A stretch of 64,000 bases of DNA from NCBI RefSeq assembly GCF_023516615.1, contig NZ_JAMGBF010000068.1:1-64000 (forward strand). The letters run 5' to 3'. Position numbers and translations under genes: made by a program. Shown in pieces: positions 1-8,588 of the stretch (the stretch's first letter is position 1; each line of letters opens with the position of its first letter). The notes under the pieces are model-generated. The model saw only the letters and a program-made list of their open reading frames with translations, was not told the DNA's origin and did not search any database. The stretch comes from Streptomyces panaciradicis. Lineage in GTDB: Bacteria > Actinomycetota > Actinomycetes > Streptomycetales > Streptomycetaceae.

Positions 1-407
1 CGCGCGGGCGCGGAGTGCGATGCGCGCGCCGGGGCGGTGCTCGACGCGGCCGCCGGCGCTCCCGCCTGTTCGCGCGCCGGTTGCGCACGCGCGGGCGCCG
101 GAGACTGCACTTCCGCGCGGGTCTGGTGCCGTGCCGGAGGCATGGCGAAGGCCCGGACGTCCACCGAGTCGGTGATCACGTCCGGAGCGTCGGCGTCGGG
201 CTCCCCCTCTTCGGCGGAGCGCGCGCGCAGGTCCTTGGCGTACCGGCGCTCCATCCCCGCCCGTCCGGACAGCAACCGGATGGCTGTGCTGAAGCGTTCC
301 GTCGGACGGGCCTCGTTCAGCTCGTCCTGCCTACGGAGCCACATCGGCACCAAGTAGGCGGCCCAGGCCCCGACAATGACTGCGTAGATGAGGCCGCTGC
401 TGCTCAC
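1..407 (-). CDS. glpR: Glp receptor GlpR / cell-division protein SepX, N-terminal part (gene runs off the window)
   Basis: Begins at GTG (405-407) and is open to the window edge, giving about 135 residues. The N-terminus has one hydrophobic segment (residues about 4-23, SSGLIYAVIVGAWAAYLVPM), then WLRRQDE, an RxTERFSTAIRLLS stretch and an Ala/Pro/Arg-rich linker. This architecture matches the actinobacterial membrane protein called GlpR in Corynebacterium and SepX in Streptomyces, a divisome-associated partner of the gephyrin-like protein Glp. The Glp homologue lies 2 kb upstream on the same strand, which supports the call. The C-terminus is outside the window, so domain content cannot be completed. 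Confidence 0.75.
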   Translation of the reverse strand, partial: MSSSGLIYAVIVGAWAAYLVPMWLRRQDELNEARPTERFSTAIRLLSGRAGMERRYAKDLRARSAEEGEPDADAPDVITDSVDVRAFAMPPARHQTRAEVQSPAPARAQPAREQAGAPAAASSTAPARASHSAPA

Positions 408-579
408 GCCTCACACCGTAGAGGGGTTTGCGCGAGGCCATCCGCCAATTGGGCCGGTGTGTCGCACGATCTGGCTGATATTTCGAACTTTTTTTGTGAT
501 CGATGCGATCAGCGGGCCGCCGAGGCGGCGAATTTAATGCCTTGAGGCGGTCGCAGAGCGATCAATTTCGAACACTTAT
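408..579. promoter_or_regulatory. AT-rich intergenic region upstream of glpR with a short palindrome
   Basis: These 172 bases are clearly more AT-rich than their surroundings and separate the acetyltransferase stop from the glpR start, so glpR probably has its own promoter here. A perfect inverted repeat TGATCG-ATG-CGATCA lies at 497-511 and the octamer TTTCGAAC occurs twice, near 481 and 566. I could not pick a convincing -35/-10 pair. Confidence 0.35.
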
Positions 580-1260
580 TCAATTTTCCTGACTACGGGA
601 CGGCCATGCGGGATTCCCCGGCGTGTTCTGGGGGTCGCGCGCCGTCTCCTGCGGGGAGTCGGCCGAGGTGCGCTGGGATCGTGCCCGTCGCCAACGGTTG
701 AGCAGCCCGTCCGGAACCTCTTCCGCGGTGAGCGCGAAGACGAGATGGTCGCGCCAGGCGCCGTCGATGTGGAGATAACGCGGCCGGAGCCCCTCCTCGC
801 GGAATCCGAGTTTCTCCACGACCCGGCGACTGGGCCCGTTCTCCGGGCGAATGCAGACCTCGATGCGGTGCAGACCGACCGTGCGGAAACAGTGGTCCAC
901 GACAAGCGCCACGGACGTCGGCATCACTCCGCGCCCGGCCACCGACTCGTCCACCCAGTAGCCGACGTGCCCCGAACACATCGATCCCCAGGTGATTCCC
1001 GCGACCGTCAACTGACCGACCAGCCGCCCCTGGTACTCGATGACGAACGGCAGCATGCGGCCCGAATTCGCCTCGGCCCGAAGATGCCTCACCATCTGCC
1101 GATAGGTCGGCCGGTGTGCGATCGGCCCGCTGGGCGTGGGCGGCGGAATGGTCGCCTCCCAGGGGCGCAGCCAGTCGCGGTTGCGCCGGTTGACCTCGCG
1201 CCACGCCCGTTGGTCGCGCAGCTTTATCGGCCGGAGGACGATGTCGCCGTCCGCCAGCAC
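580..1260 (-). CDS. GNAT N-acetyltransferase, RimJ/RimL type
   Basis: A 226-residue protein starting LADGDIVLRPIKLRDQ and carrying the RimJ-type fold: W-R-E-V-N-R-R-N-R-D-W-L near the N-terminus, the central GHVGYWVDESVAGRG acetyl-CoA loop (residues about 95-110) and RIEVCIRPENGPSRRVVEK in the C-terminal half. Members acetylate N-terminal amines of ribosomal proteins or small amines; the substrate cannot be told from sequence. The GTG at 1258-1260 was chosen because it falls just after the mog stop; the frame stays open upstream into mog without a better start or a clear ribosome site. Likely the fifth gene of the galU-glp-moaC-mog unit. Confidence 0.85.
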   Translation of the reverse strand: MLADGDIVLRPIKLRDQRAWREVNRRNRDWLRPWEATIPPPTPSGPIAHRPTYRQMVRHLRAEANSGRMLPFVIEYQGRLVGQLTVAGITWGSMCSGHVGYWVDESVAGRGVMPTSVALVVDHCFRTVGLHRIEVCIRPENGPSRRVVEKLGFREEGLRPRYLHIDGAWRDHLVFALTAEEVPDGLLNRWRRARSQRTSADSPQETARDPQNTPGNPAWPSRSQEN

Positions 1261-1280
1261 GACGGGCCAGGATGGGCTGT

Positions 1281-1817
1281 TCAGCTCGCACCCCCACTGG
1301 TGGCGCCGGGTCTGGGATGGTCGCCGCCGCGGATCTGGTCGACGGCGTGGGTCAGAAGGGGCTCCAGAACGGCCAGCCCGTCCTTCACCCCGCCCGTGGA
1401 GCCCGGCAGGTTGACGATCAAGGTCCGTCCCGCCACTCCGGCCAGGCCGCGGGAGAGCACGGCGGTCGGTACCTTCTCCCGTCCGAACGCCCGGACGGCC
1501 TCCGCGATGCCCGGCACTTCGTAGTCGATGACGGCGCGGGTGGCCTCGGGCGTACGGTCGGTGGGCGAGATGCCCGTGCCGCCGGTGGTCACGATCACGT
1601 CGTAGCCGTCCTCGGCGCCGGCCCTCAGGGCGGCCTCCACCGGATCGCCGTCCGGGACGACCTGCGGACCGTCGACGGCGAAGCCGAAGCCCTCGAGACC
1701 CGCGGCGATCAGCGGGCCGCCCTTGTCCTCGTAGACACCGGCGGCGGCGCGGTTGGAAGCGGTCACGACCAGCGCGCGATACGGCGCACCGCTCCCGGCG
1801 CGCGCCCCGGCGCTCAC
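1281..1817 (-). CDS. mog: Molybdopterin biosynthesis MogA/MoaB-like protein
   Basis: 178 residues starting at GTG 1815-1817, which overlaps the moaC stop as GTGA, so translation is probably coupled. The MoCF_biosynth fold shows in YRALVVTASNRAAAG, the nucleotide/molybdopterin loop TTGGTGISPTDRTPEAT and IVNLPGSTGGVKDGL. MogA adenylylates molybdopterin before molybdate insertion. The reading frame is open for 807 codons upstream through moaC and glp, but only this portion has the protein family signature. Confidence 0.88.
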   Translation of the reverse strand: MSAGARAGSGAPYRALVVTASNRAAAGVYEDKGGPLIAAGLEGFGFAVDGPQVVPDGDPVEAALRAGAEDGYDVIVTTGGTGISPTDRTPEATRAVIDYEVPGIAEAVRAFGREKVPTAVLSRGLAGVAGRTLIVNLPGSTGGVKDGLAVLEPLLTHAVDQIRGGDHPRPGATSGGAS

Positions 1818-2293
1818 GCCCGGCTCCAGTCGCCCGACTTGCCGCCCGTCTTCTCCTCCACGCGCACGTCCGTGATGACCGCTCCCTTGTCGACCGCCTT
1901 GACCATGTCGATCACGGTGAGCGCGGCGACGGAGACCGCGGTGAGTGCCTCCATCTCGACGCCCGTACGGTCCGTGGTCTTCACGGTGGCCACGATCTCC
2001 ACGGCGTCGTCCGCGACCGACAGATCCAGTTTCACACCGGACACCGCGAGCGGGTGACAGAGCGGGATGAGGTCCGGGGTGCGCTTGGCGCCCATGATCC
2101 CCGCGATCCGCGCGGTGGCGAGGGCGTCGCCCTTGGGCACACCCTCCCCGCGCAGCAGCTCGACCACGCGCGGTGAGACGAGGACGCGTCCGCTGGCCCG
2201 CGCGGTGCGCGCGGTCACGTCCTTGCCGGATACGTCGACCATGCGGGCGGAGCCCGCCTCGTCGATGTGCGTCAGTCGGTCCTGCGTACTCAT
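1814..2293 (-). CDS. moaC: Cyclic pyranopterin monophosphate synthase MoaC
   Basis: 159 residues. The conserved MoaC motifs LIPLCHPL and GVEMEALTAVSVAALTVIDM followed by VKAVDKG are intact, including the catalytic Lys/Asp region. MoaC converts the MoaA product to cyclic pyranopterin monophosphate in molybdenum cofactor synthesis. I set the start at the ATG 2291-2293 (MSTQDRLTHIDEAG) because MoaC proteins begin just before the THID motif; the 21 codons upstream are open but Pro/Arg-rich and unlike the family. It is preceded by 129 bp after glp and followed by mog with a 4-bp overlap. Confidence 0.93.
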   Translation of the reverse strand: MSTQDRLTHIDEAGSARMVDVSGKDVTARTARASGRVLVSPRVVELLRGEGVPKGDALATARIAGIMGAKRTPDLIPLCHPLAVSGVKLDLSVADDAVEIVATVKTTDRTGVEMEALTAVSVAALTVIDMVKAVDKGAVITDVRVEEKTGGKSGDWSRA

Positions 2294-2422
2294 GCTGTGC
2301 GGCGCTCCCGGTCCGGGCCCTCGCGGTGCGGCGCGTGGGCCTGTTGTGCGCGACACGGTACCCCCAAGTCGGCGCCGGCAACGGACCAGGACTGCCCCAT
2401 GGTCCGGTACACGCGCGGGGGC

Positions 2423-3745
2423 TCAGCCGAGCAGGACGACCTCGACCTCGGTGCCCGGCTCGACGGACTCCACGTCCTCGGGGACGACGATCAGCGCGTC
2501 GGCGTGCGCGAGGGCCGCGACCAGGTGCGATCCGGCGCCGCCTACCGGCGTCACGGCGCCGTCCGCATACGTCCCCCGCAGGAACTGCCGCCGGCCCTTC
2601 GGCGAGGTCAGCGCGTTGCCGGCGGTGAGGGTGGCGCGGGTCGTGGGCCGGTGGACGTCGTCGAGCCCCATCAGGGCGCGGATCGCGGGACGGACGAACA
2701 GCTCGAAGGAGACGTACGAGGAGACGGGGTTGCCGGGGAGGGCGAGCAGCGGGGTGTGGTCGGGGCCGATGGACCCGAAGCCCTGGGGCTTTCCGGGCTG
2801 CATGGCCAGCTTGCGGAACTCGACGCCGCCGCCCTCCTCGTCCTCGTCCCCGACGTGGGACAGGGCTTCCTTGACGACGTCGTACGCCCCGACGCTGACG
2901 CCTCCCGTGGTGACCATGAGGTCGGCGCGCACGAGCTGGTCCTCGATGGTGGAGCGCAGGGTCTCGGCGTCGTCGGCGACCGCTCCCACGCGGTAGGCGA
3001 TGGCGCCGGCGTCGCGGGCGGCGGCGGTGAGGGCGAAGCTGTTGGAGTCGTAGATCTGGCCGCTGCCCAGTTGCTCGTCGGGCTGGACGAGTTCGCTGCC
3101 GGTGGAGAGGACGACCACGCGCGGGCGGGGGCGCACGCGGACCGTGCCGCGCCCGATCGCGGCGAGCAGACCGATCTGCGGCGGCCCGAGGACGGTGCCG
3201 GCCTCCAGCGCACGGTCCCCGGCCTTCACGTCGCTGCCCGTCGCGCGCACGTGCGCGCGTGCCTGGGCCGACCGGTACACGTGCACGTGCCCCTCGGCGC
3301 CCTCGGGGGCCAGGCTGCGGGCGCGCATGCCGGTCACCGGGCCTTCGCCGAGGCCCCCGTCGGTCCACTCGACCGGCACGACCGTCTCCGCCCCCGGGGG
3401 CAGCGGGGCGCCGGTCATGATGCGGGCGGCCTGGCCGGGCCCCACGTGGAGCAGGTCGGCCTGGCCCGCCGCGACGTCCCCGACGACGTCCAGGACCGCG
3501 GGGAACTCCTCGCTCGCGCCCGCGACATCCGCGACCCGCACCGCGTACCCGTCCATGGAGCTGTTGTCGAACGGCGGCAGCGACACCGGCACCGTGACGT
3601 CCTCGACCAGGACGCAGCCCTGCGCGTCCAGGAGGTTCAGCTCGATGGGCTCCAGGGGGCGGACGGTCGTGAGGATGTCCTCCAGGTGTTCGTCCACCGA
3701 CCACAGGTGGTCCGGGCCGGTGGCGCGGGTCGCGGCGCTGCTCAA
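2423..3745 (-). CDS. glp: Gephyrin-like molybdotransferase Glp (MoeA family)
   Basis: 440 residues with the four-domain MoeA layout: the N-terminal PPFDNSSMDGYAVR motif (residues about 58-71), the MTGAPLPPGAETVVPVE loop, VVVLSTGSELV at the start of the MoCF domain, TTGGVSVGAYD, a PGKP loop and LPGNPVSS. MoeA inserts molybdate into adenylylated molybdopterin. In actinobacteria the paralogue called Glp also serves as an FtsZ-binding divisome protein whose membrane receptor is GlpR/SepX; the co-located receptor gene favours Glp here, though a purely catalytic MoeA is not excluded. Start is TTG at 3743-3745, 4 bp after galU, with GGAG overlapping the galU end as ribosome site. Confidence 0.88.
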   Translation of the reverse strand: MSSAATRATGPDHLWSVDEHLEDILTTVRPLEPIELNLLDAQGCVLVEDVTVPVSLPPFDNSSMDGYAVRVADVAGASEEFPAVLDVVGDVAAGQADLLHVGPGQAARIMTGAPLPPGAETVVPVEWTDGGLGEGPVTGMRARSLAPEGAEGHVHVYRSAQARAHVRATGSDVKAGDRALEAGTVLGPPQIGLLAAIGRGTVRVRPRPRVVVLSTGSELVQPDEQLGSGQIYDSNSFALTAAARDAGAIAYRVGAVADDAETLRSTIEDQLVRADLMVTTGGVSVGAYDVVKEALSHVGDEDEEGGGVEFRKLAMQPGKPQGFGSIGPDHTPLLALPGNPVSSYVSFELFVRPAIRALMGLDDVHRPTTRATLTAGNALTSPKGRRQFLRGTYADGAVTPVGGAGSHLVAALAHADALIVVPEDVESVEPGTEVEVVLLG

Positions 3746-3749
3746 GTTC

Positions 3750-4652
3750 CTACATCTCCTCGGCTACGTAACTTCGAAGCCAGGTCCGGAAGTCCGGGCC
3801 CAGGTCTTCACGTTCGCACGCGAGTCTGACAATGGCACGCAGATAGTCGCCACGGTCCCCGGTGTCATAACGACGGCCCTTGAAGACCACGCCGTGCACC
3901 GGACCGCCGATCTTCTCGTCCTGCGCGAGCTGCTGCAGGGCGTCGGTGAGCTGGATCTCGCCGCCCCGGCCCGGCTCGGTCTTGCGCAGTATGTCGAAGA
4001 TGTGCGGGTCGAGGACGTAGCGGCCGATGACCGCGTAGTTCGAGGGGGCGTCGGAGGCGTCGGGCTTCTCGACCATGCCCGTCACCCGGACGACGTCGCC
4101 GTCCTCGGTGGCCTCGACGGCAGCGCACCCGTAGAGGTGGATCTGCTCCGGGGCGACCTCCATCAGCGCGATGACGCTGCCGCCGCGCTGCTCCTGGACC
4201 TCGACCATGCGCGCGAGGAGCGGGTCGCGCGGGTCGATCAGGTCGTCGCCGAGCAGGACGGCGAAGGGCTCGTGCCCGACGTGCGGGGCGGCGCACAGCA
4301 CGGCGTGACCCAGGCCCTTGGGGTCGCCCTGGCGCACGTAGTGCATGGTGGCGAGGTCGCTGGACTCCTGGACCTTGGCGAGCCGTCCGGCGTCGCCCTT
4401 CTTCTGCAGGGCCGACTCGAGCTCGTAGTTGCGGTCGAAGTGGTCCTCGAGGGGGCGCTTGTTCCGGCCTGTGATCATGAGGACGTCGTCGAGGCCGGCG
4501 GAGACGGCCTCCTCGACCACGTACTGGATCGCCGGCTTGTCGACGACCGGCAGCATCTCCTTGGGAGTGGCCTTGGTGGCCGGCAGGAAGCGGGTGCCGA
4601 GACCTGCTGCGGGGATGACAGCCTTGCTGATCCTGGGTTGCGCCTGAGTCAT
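3750..4652 (-). CDS. galU: UTP--glucose-1-phosphate uridylyltransferase GalU
   Basis: 300 residues, the normal GalU length. The nucleotide-binding motif VIPAAGLGTRFLPATKATPK is at residues 13-32, followed by EMLPVVDKPAIQYVVEEA, FAVLLGDDLI (metal-binding Asp), VEKP and GEIQLTDALQ. The enzyme makes UDP-glucose in the cytoplasm for cell-wall polymers, trehalose and glycosylation. It is the first gene of the minus-strand unit that continues into glp with a 4-bp gap, and it diverges from the 5-FTHF cyclo-ligase gene across 86 bp. Confidence 0.96.
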   Translation of the reverse strand: MTQAQPRISKAVIPAAGLGTRFLPATKATPKEMLPVVDKPAIQYVVEEAVSAGLDDVLMITGRNKRPLEDHFDRNYELESALQKKGDAGRLAKVQESSDLATMHYVRQGDPKGLGHAVLCAAPHVGHEPFAVLLGDDLIDPRDPLLARMVEVQEQRGGSVIALMEVAPEQIHLYGCAAVEATEDGDVVRVTGMVEKPDASDAPSNYAVIGRYVLDPHIFDILRKTEPGRGGEIQLTDALQQLAQDEKIGGPVHGVVFKGRRYDTGDRGDYLRAIVRLACEREDLGPDFRTWLRSYVAEEM

Positions 4653-4738
4653 GGCCGCAACCCTATCCGGTGCCTTGGTAGGGAATCTGAGGCTCCGGTT
4701 AATTGGCTCTCATATGAGCGCATTAGGAGGGATACGCG

Positions 4739-5371
4739 GTGCCAGACGCACGTCACGACGGATCTGCGGCCGAGCCTGACAAGCGAATGTTGCGGCGAGA
4801 GCTCCTCGCGGTGAGAAACAGGTTGACGGCGGACGACATGCGAAGAGCCGCCGAGGCGCTGGCCGGGCGCGCTGTCGAACTGCCGGAACTGGCGCACGCG
4901 CGCACGGTGGCGGCGTACGTCTCGGTGGGAAGCGAACCGGGCACCCTCGCGCTGCTGGACGCGCTGCGCGCGCGGGGCGTGCGGGTCCTGCTCCCGGCGC
5001 TCCTGCCCGACAACGACCTGAACTGGGGCGCGTTCACCGGCGAGCACTCCCTCGCTCGCGTCCAACACGGCGGGAAGATGGCGCTGTTCGAGCCGTCCGG
5101 GCCGCGCCTCGGGCCGGACGCGGTGACCGAGGCGGACGTCGTGCTGCTGCCGGGGCTGGCGGTCGACGCGCGCGGGATGCGTCTGGGACGCGGCGGAGGG
5201 TCGTACGACCGCGTGCTCGCCCGTCTGGAGCGCGCGGGCGCACGCCCCGCGCTCGTGGTCCTGCTGTACGACACGGAGGTGGTCGAGCGCGTACCGGAGG
5301 AGGCGCACGACCGGCCTGTGCACGCGGTGGTGACGCCGTCGGGCGTGCGCCGCTTCCGTGGCGGCGCGTGA
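4739..5371 (+). CDS. 5-formyltetrahydrofolate cyclo-ligase
   Basis: 210 residues. The ATP-binding C-terminal motif LPGLAVDARGMRLGRGGGSYDR (residues about 138-159) is diagnostic; the N-terminal KRMLRRELLAVRNRL basic helix and VAAYVSVGSEPGT are also typical. The enzyme converts 5-formyl-THF to 5,10-methenyl-THF using ATP. Start is GTG at 4739, preceded by AGGAGGG at optimal spacing. It stands alone on the plus strand, divergent from galU and convergent with the penicillin acylase gene. Confidence 0.93.
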   Translation: MPDARHDGSAAEPDKRMLRRELLAVRNRLTADDMRRAAEALAGRAVELPELAHARTVAAYVSVGSEPGTLALLDALRARGVRVLLPALLPDNDLNWGAFTGEHSLARVQHGGKMALFEPSGPRLGPDAVTEADVVLLPGLAVDARGMRLGRGGGSYDRVLARLERAGARPALVVLLYDTEVVERVPEEAHDRPVHAVVTPSGVRRFRGGA

Positions 5372-5522
5372 GTGTCCGGGGGCGCTCGGCGATCGCCACG
5401 CGCCCTGCTTCTCGCGCTCACGCCCCGCTTGCGCGCCACACGCCCCGCGTACCTCGCGCCTCATGAGCCCCGCTCCGCGCGAGCCCCGCGCCCGCCCCCG
5501 CGCGCACTCTGCCCCCGTGCAC

Positions 5523-5562
5523 GGGAAAGGGGCCCTCCACGCGCGTGAAGGACCCCTTTCCC
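5523..5562. terminator. Bidirectional terminator hairpin between convergent genes
   Basis: Perfect 10-bp outer stem GGGAAAGGGG/CCCCTTTCCC with an imperfect inner extension closing on a short GC loop. It sits between the stops of the cyclo-ligase (plus) and the penicillin acylase (minus). The rest of 5372-5587 shows no gene. Confidence 0.8.
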
Positions 5563-5587
5563 GGCTCCGCGGTCTACCGCCGACGGC

Positions 5588-8359
5588 TCACGGTTTGAGC
5601 ACCAGCGTGTCCCGGCTGTTCTTGTCGACCGCCTTCTGCGAGAAGTCCCAGTCGAGGAGTTCACCCTTGGCCCACTTGCCGGTCTGATCGGTGTAGTGGG
5701 CGCTGAAGGCGTGTCCGGAGGCGCCGGTGAGGTTGATCCACTTCGATTTGTCGAGGTCGCCGAGGTTGACCACCATGCGCATCGACGGCACCCAGACGAC
5801 GCCGTAACCGCCCGCGGCGTTCCAGCCGCTGGCGTTGACGGTCGCCTCGCCGCCGCTGAGCTTCCAGGGGCCGCGGTTGAGGATGTACCGCAGGAAACCG
5901 GGGCCTTCGGTGCCGAGCGTCTGGTTCTTCAGGAACAGCCGGTGCAGCCGGCCCCAGCTCCAGGAGTCGATGTCCTTGCCGAGCTTGGCGGTCAGCTCCC
6001 AGCGGGCGTCGATCATCGCGCGCTTGAACAGGTCGTCGCGATTGTTGCTCGCTCCCGGCCGGGTGAGGGACTTCGGGGTGGACCACCAGTCGCTCTTGGG
6101 GTCGTTCATGAGGGTGCGCACGACCTCGAACCAGCGGTCGCCGCCGTCCGGCTGCGCCTGGTCGGCGTCACGCTCGCCGCACTCGCGGACCTTGTTCGTC
6201 TCGTCGGCCGGCCCGGTGGTGTTGACCGGGTCGACCCACAGGCACTGGCCCTTGACGCGCAGTTCCTTGGGCAGCTTGTTGCCGAAGGCGAGCTTGAGGA
6301 TGTTGCGCCAGACCGCGTTGAAGTAGGCGGCCGCGGCCGAGTCGGCGTCCTGGGTGTAGTCCCAGCCCTCGAGGAGCTCCTGCGCCTGGCGGACGCTCTT
6401 GTCCTCGATGTCGATCTTCAGCAGCTTGGGCACGAGCAGCTTGGCGATCTCGCTGCTGTTGTCCAGCTGCATCTGCCGCATGTCGTCGGTGGAGACCTTG
6501 CCGCCGCCCTTGATCTTCGACTCGATCAGGTCGCTGATGCGCTGGCTTCGGGTGCCGTAACCCCAGTCGGTGGTGAGCGTGTAGGGGTACTTGTCCTTGT
6601 CGATCACGGCCTGGTTGGCGGTGACGATGTAGCCGCGCTTCGGGTTGAACTCGTAGGGCAGGGCGGCCTTCGGGATGTACCCGGTCCACTTGTAGTCCGA
6701 GTTCCAGCCCGGCATCGGGATCGAGCCGTCGTCCTTCTTCGCGCGCGTGGGGATCTTTCCGGGCAGCGTGTAGCCGATGTTGGTCTTGTCGGCGTAGACG
6801 AGGTTCTGCGACGGCACGTCGAACAGGGTGGCGGCGGAGCGGAAGTCGCTCCAGTCGGACGCCCTGTCCATGGCGAAGACGGCGTCCATGGAGGTGCCGG
6901 GGTCGAGCGCGGTCCAGCGCAGGGCGATGCCGTAGCCGTCGCCGCGGTCGGGCGCGGCGGTGTCGACGGAGGCCTTCTTGCCGACCTTCACGAGTTCGTC
7001 GTCGCGGTCGGACAGCAGCGGCATGCCGTCGGCCGTCTCGCGCACGATGATCTTCTTGGACGCGCCCCCGGCGACCTTGATGGTCTCCTCGCGGGTCTTG
7101 AACGGCTTGACGGTGCCGTCGTAGAGGTAGCCGTCGCCGTTGATCTTCTCCAGGTACAGGTCGGTGACGTCGACACCGGAGTTGGTCATGCCCCAGGCGA
7201 TGTCCTGGTTGTGGCCGATGACCACGCCGGGCATGCCGGCGAAGGTGTAACCGGTGACGTCGTACTGGCACTTGCTGGAGACCGTGCGGCAGTGCAGGCC
7301 CATCTGGTACCAGACGGACGGCAGCGAGGCCGACAGGTGCGGGTCGTTGGCGAGGAGGGGGTGGCCGGTGATGGTGTGACTTCCGGCGACGACCCACGAG
7401 TTGGAGCCGATGCCCTGGCCGTTCACGCCGACGGCCGTGGGAACGTCGTCCAGGACCTTGTACAGGCCCGAGAGCTGGCTCTGCAGGGCCGAGGTCCCCG
7501 ACGTCGACGATGTGCCCGCAGAGCCGCTCGTGGAGGTTCCGGACGAGGTTCCGCCGCTGGAGGTGGAGCCGTTCTGCTCGAACGTCTTGCTGAACGAGTT
7601 GTACGCGCCCTCCTGCACGATCGCCTTGTTGCGGCTGTACGGGTAGTCCGGGTACAGGTCGGCGATCTGCTTGGGGCCGAGGCGGCTGGTCATCAGGGCG
7701 CGGTCGATCTCGTCCTGCATGTTGCCGCGCAGGTCCCAGGCCATCGCCTTCAGCCAGGAGATCGAGTCGACCGGGGTCCACTTCGCGGGCTTGTAGTCGT
7801 TGGTGAAGCCCAGGGCGGCGTACTCCAGGGAGATGTCCTTGCCGTCCTTGCCCTTCAGGTAGGCGTTGACTCCCTCGGCGTACGCCTGGAGGTACTTCTT
7901 GGTGGAGGCCGACAGCTTGGTGTCGTACTCCTCCTTGGCGACGCGGTCCCAGCCCAGGGTGCGCAGGAACTCGTCGTTCTTGACCTGGCCCTTGCCGAAC
8001 ATCTCCGACAGGCGCCCGGAGGTCATGTGCCGGCGCACGTCCATCTCGTAGAACCGGTCCTGCGCCTGGACGTAGCCCTGCGCCATGAACAGGTCCTCGT
8101 CGGAGGAGGCGTAGATCTGCGGGATGCCGTAGCCGTCGCGCTTGACGTCCACGGGCCCTGACAGGCCGTCGAGGGTGAGGGAGCCCTTCGTCTGCGGGAA
8201 GGACGCGCGCACCGTACTGATGGACCAGTACGCCCCGTAGGCGATGCCTCCGATGATGGCCAGGACCAGTACCAGCACGACGAGTCGGGCTTTTCGCCCC
8301 TTCTTCCTGCCGGACTTGCCGGGCTTGTCACCCGTTGTGGCGGTGATGTTGGGGGGCAT
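5588..8359 (-). CDS. Penicillin acylase family N-terminal-nucleophile hydrolase
   Basis: 923 residues. A Lys/Arg-rich cytoplasmic tail and a transmembrane anchor (residues about 25-47, ARLVVLVLVLAIIGGIAYGAY) precede the A-chain region (DGYGIPQIYASSDEDLFMAQGYVQAQDRFYEMD). After a Ser/Gly/Thr-rich linker (about 280-300) comes the autoprocessing site GIG-SNSWVVAGS, with Ser319 as the nucleophile that becomes the new B-chain N-terminus. PLLANDPHLSASLPSVWY and MPGVVIGHNQDIAWGMTN follow as in the family. Substrates may be beta-lactams or acyl-homoserine lactones; sequence does not decide. It is single-gene, divergent from the antiporter gene. Confidence 0.9.
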   Translation of the reverse strand: MPPNITATTGDKPGKSGRKKGRKARLVVLVLVLAIIGGIAYGAYWSISTVRASFPQTKGSLTLDGLSGPVDVKRDGYGIPQIYASSDEDLFMAQGYVQAQDRFYEMDVRRHMTSGRLSEMFGKGQVKNDEFLRTLGWDRVAKEEYDTKLSASTKKYLQAYAEGVNAYLKGKDGKDISLEYAALGFTNDYKPAKWTPVDSISWLKAMAWDLRGNMQDEIDRALMTSRLGPKQIADLYPDYPYSRNKAIVQEGAYNSFSKTFEQNGSTSSGGTSSGTSTSGSAGTSSTSGTSALQSQLSGLYKVLDDVPTAVGVNGQGIGSNSWVVAGSHTITGHPLLANDPHLSASLPSVWYQMGLHCRTVSSKCQYDVTGYTFAGMPGVVIGHNQDIAWGMTNSGVDVTDLYLEKINGDGYLYDGTVKPFKTREETIKVAGGASKKIIVRETADGMPLLSDRDDELVKVGKKASVDTAAPDRGDGYGIALRWTALDPGTSMDAVFAMDRASDWSDFRSAATLFDVPSQNLVYADKTNIGYTLPGKIPTRAKKDDGSIPMPGWNSDYKWTGYIPKAALPYEFNPKRGYIVTANQAVIDKDKYPYTLTTDWGYGTRSQRISDLIESKIKGGGKVSTDDMRQMQLDNSSEIAKLLVPKLLKIDIEDKSVRQAQELLEGWDYTQDADSAAAAYFNAVWRNILKLAFGNKLPKELRVKGQCLWVDPVNTTGPADETNKVRECGERDADQAQPDGGDRWFEVVRTLMNDPKSDWWSTPKSLTRPGASNNRDDLFKRAMIDARWELTAKLGKDIDSWSWGRLHRLFLKNQTLGTEGPGFLRYILNRGPWKLSGGEATVNASGWNAAGGYGVVWVPSMRMVVNLGDLDKSKWINLTGASGHAFSAHYTDQTGKWAKGELLDWDFSQKAVDKNSRDTLVLKP

Positions 8360-8491
8360 CGCTGTCCTTGCTGTCCTAACGCGAGCGGCAGGCGGTCCTG
8401 GAGTGCTGGAGCAACCATAGGCGCAGGGCCCTGTGCCCCTTGACGCGGAGTCGGGAACGAGAGCCGGCCGGTGTTCGATCTTGCCTCGGCG

Positions 8492-8512
8492 AGCGTCAAG
8501 AAAGCGTCAAGA
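8492..8512. repeat. Direct repeat AGCGTCAAGA x2 in the intergenic region before the antiporter
   Basis: Two identical decamers at 8492-8501 and 8503-8512 give an 11-bp period, the spacing of one helical turn as in response-regulator sites. They lie about 80-130 bp upstream of the antiporter start candidates, in the divergent region shared with the penicillin acylase gene. Function is inferred only. Confidence 0.35.
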
Positions 8513-8588
8513 GTTAGGTAAGGTAACGAAGTACTTGGGTGCGGGGTTTCACGACCTCGTGTCCTATGTACGAGAGCTCCCGCGCGCG

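Noticed and set aside
1281..3704. 807-codon minus frame as a possible Glp-MoaC-Mog fusion
   Set aside because: The frame only matches Mog at its end; Glp and MoaC are encoded in different frames with their own starts and stops.
5696..8161. Long plus-strand ORF opposite the penicillin acylase
   Set aside because: Composition is that of a shadow frame (Val/Gly/Leu/His-rich), with no motifs; the minus-strand gene has a full set of family motifs.
8512..8530. Iron-box-like sequence TTAGGTAAGGTAACG
   Set aside because: Only partly matches the TTAGGTTAGGCTAACC-type box and lacks a proper inverted arm.
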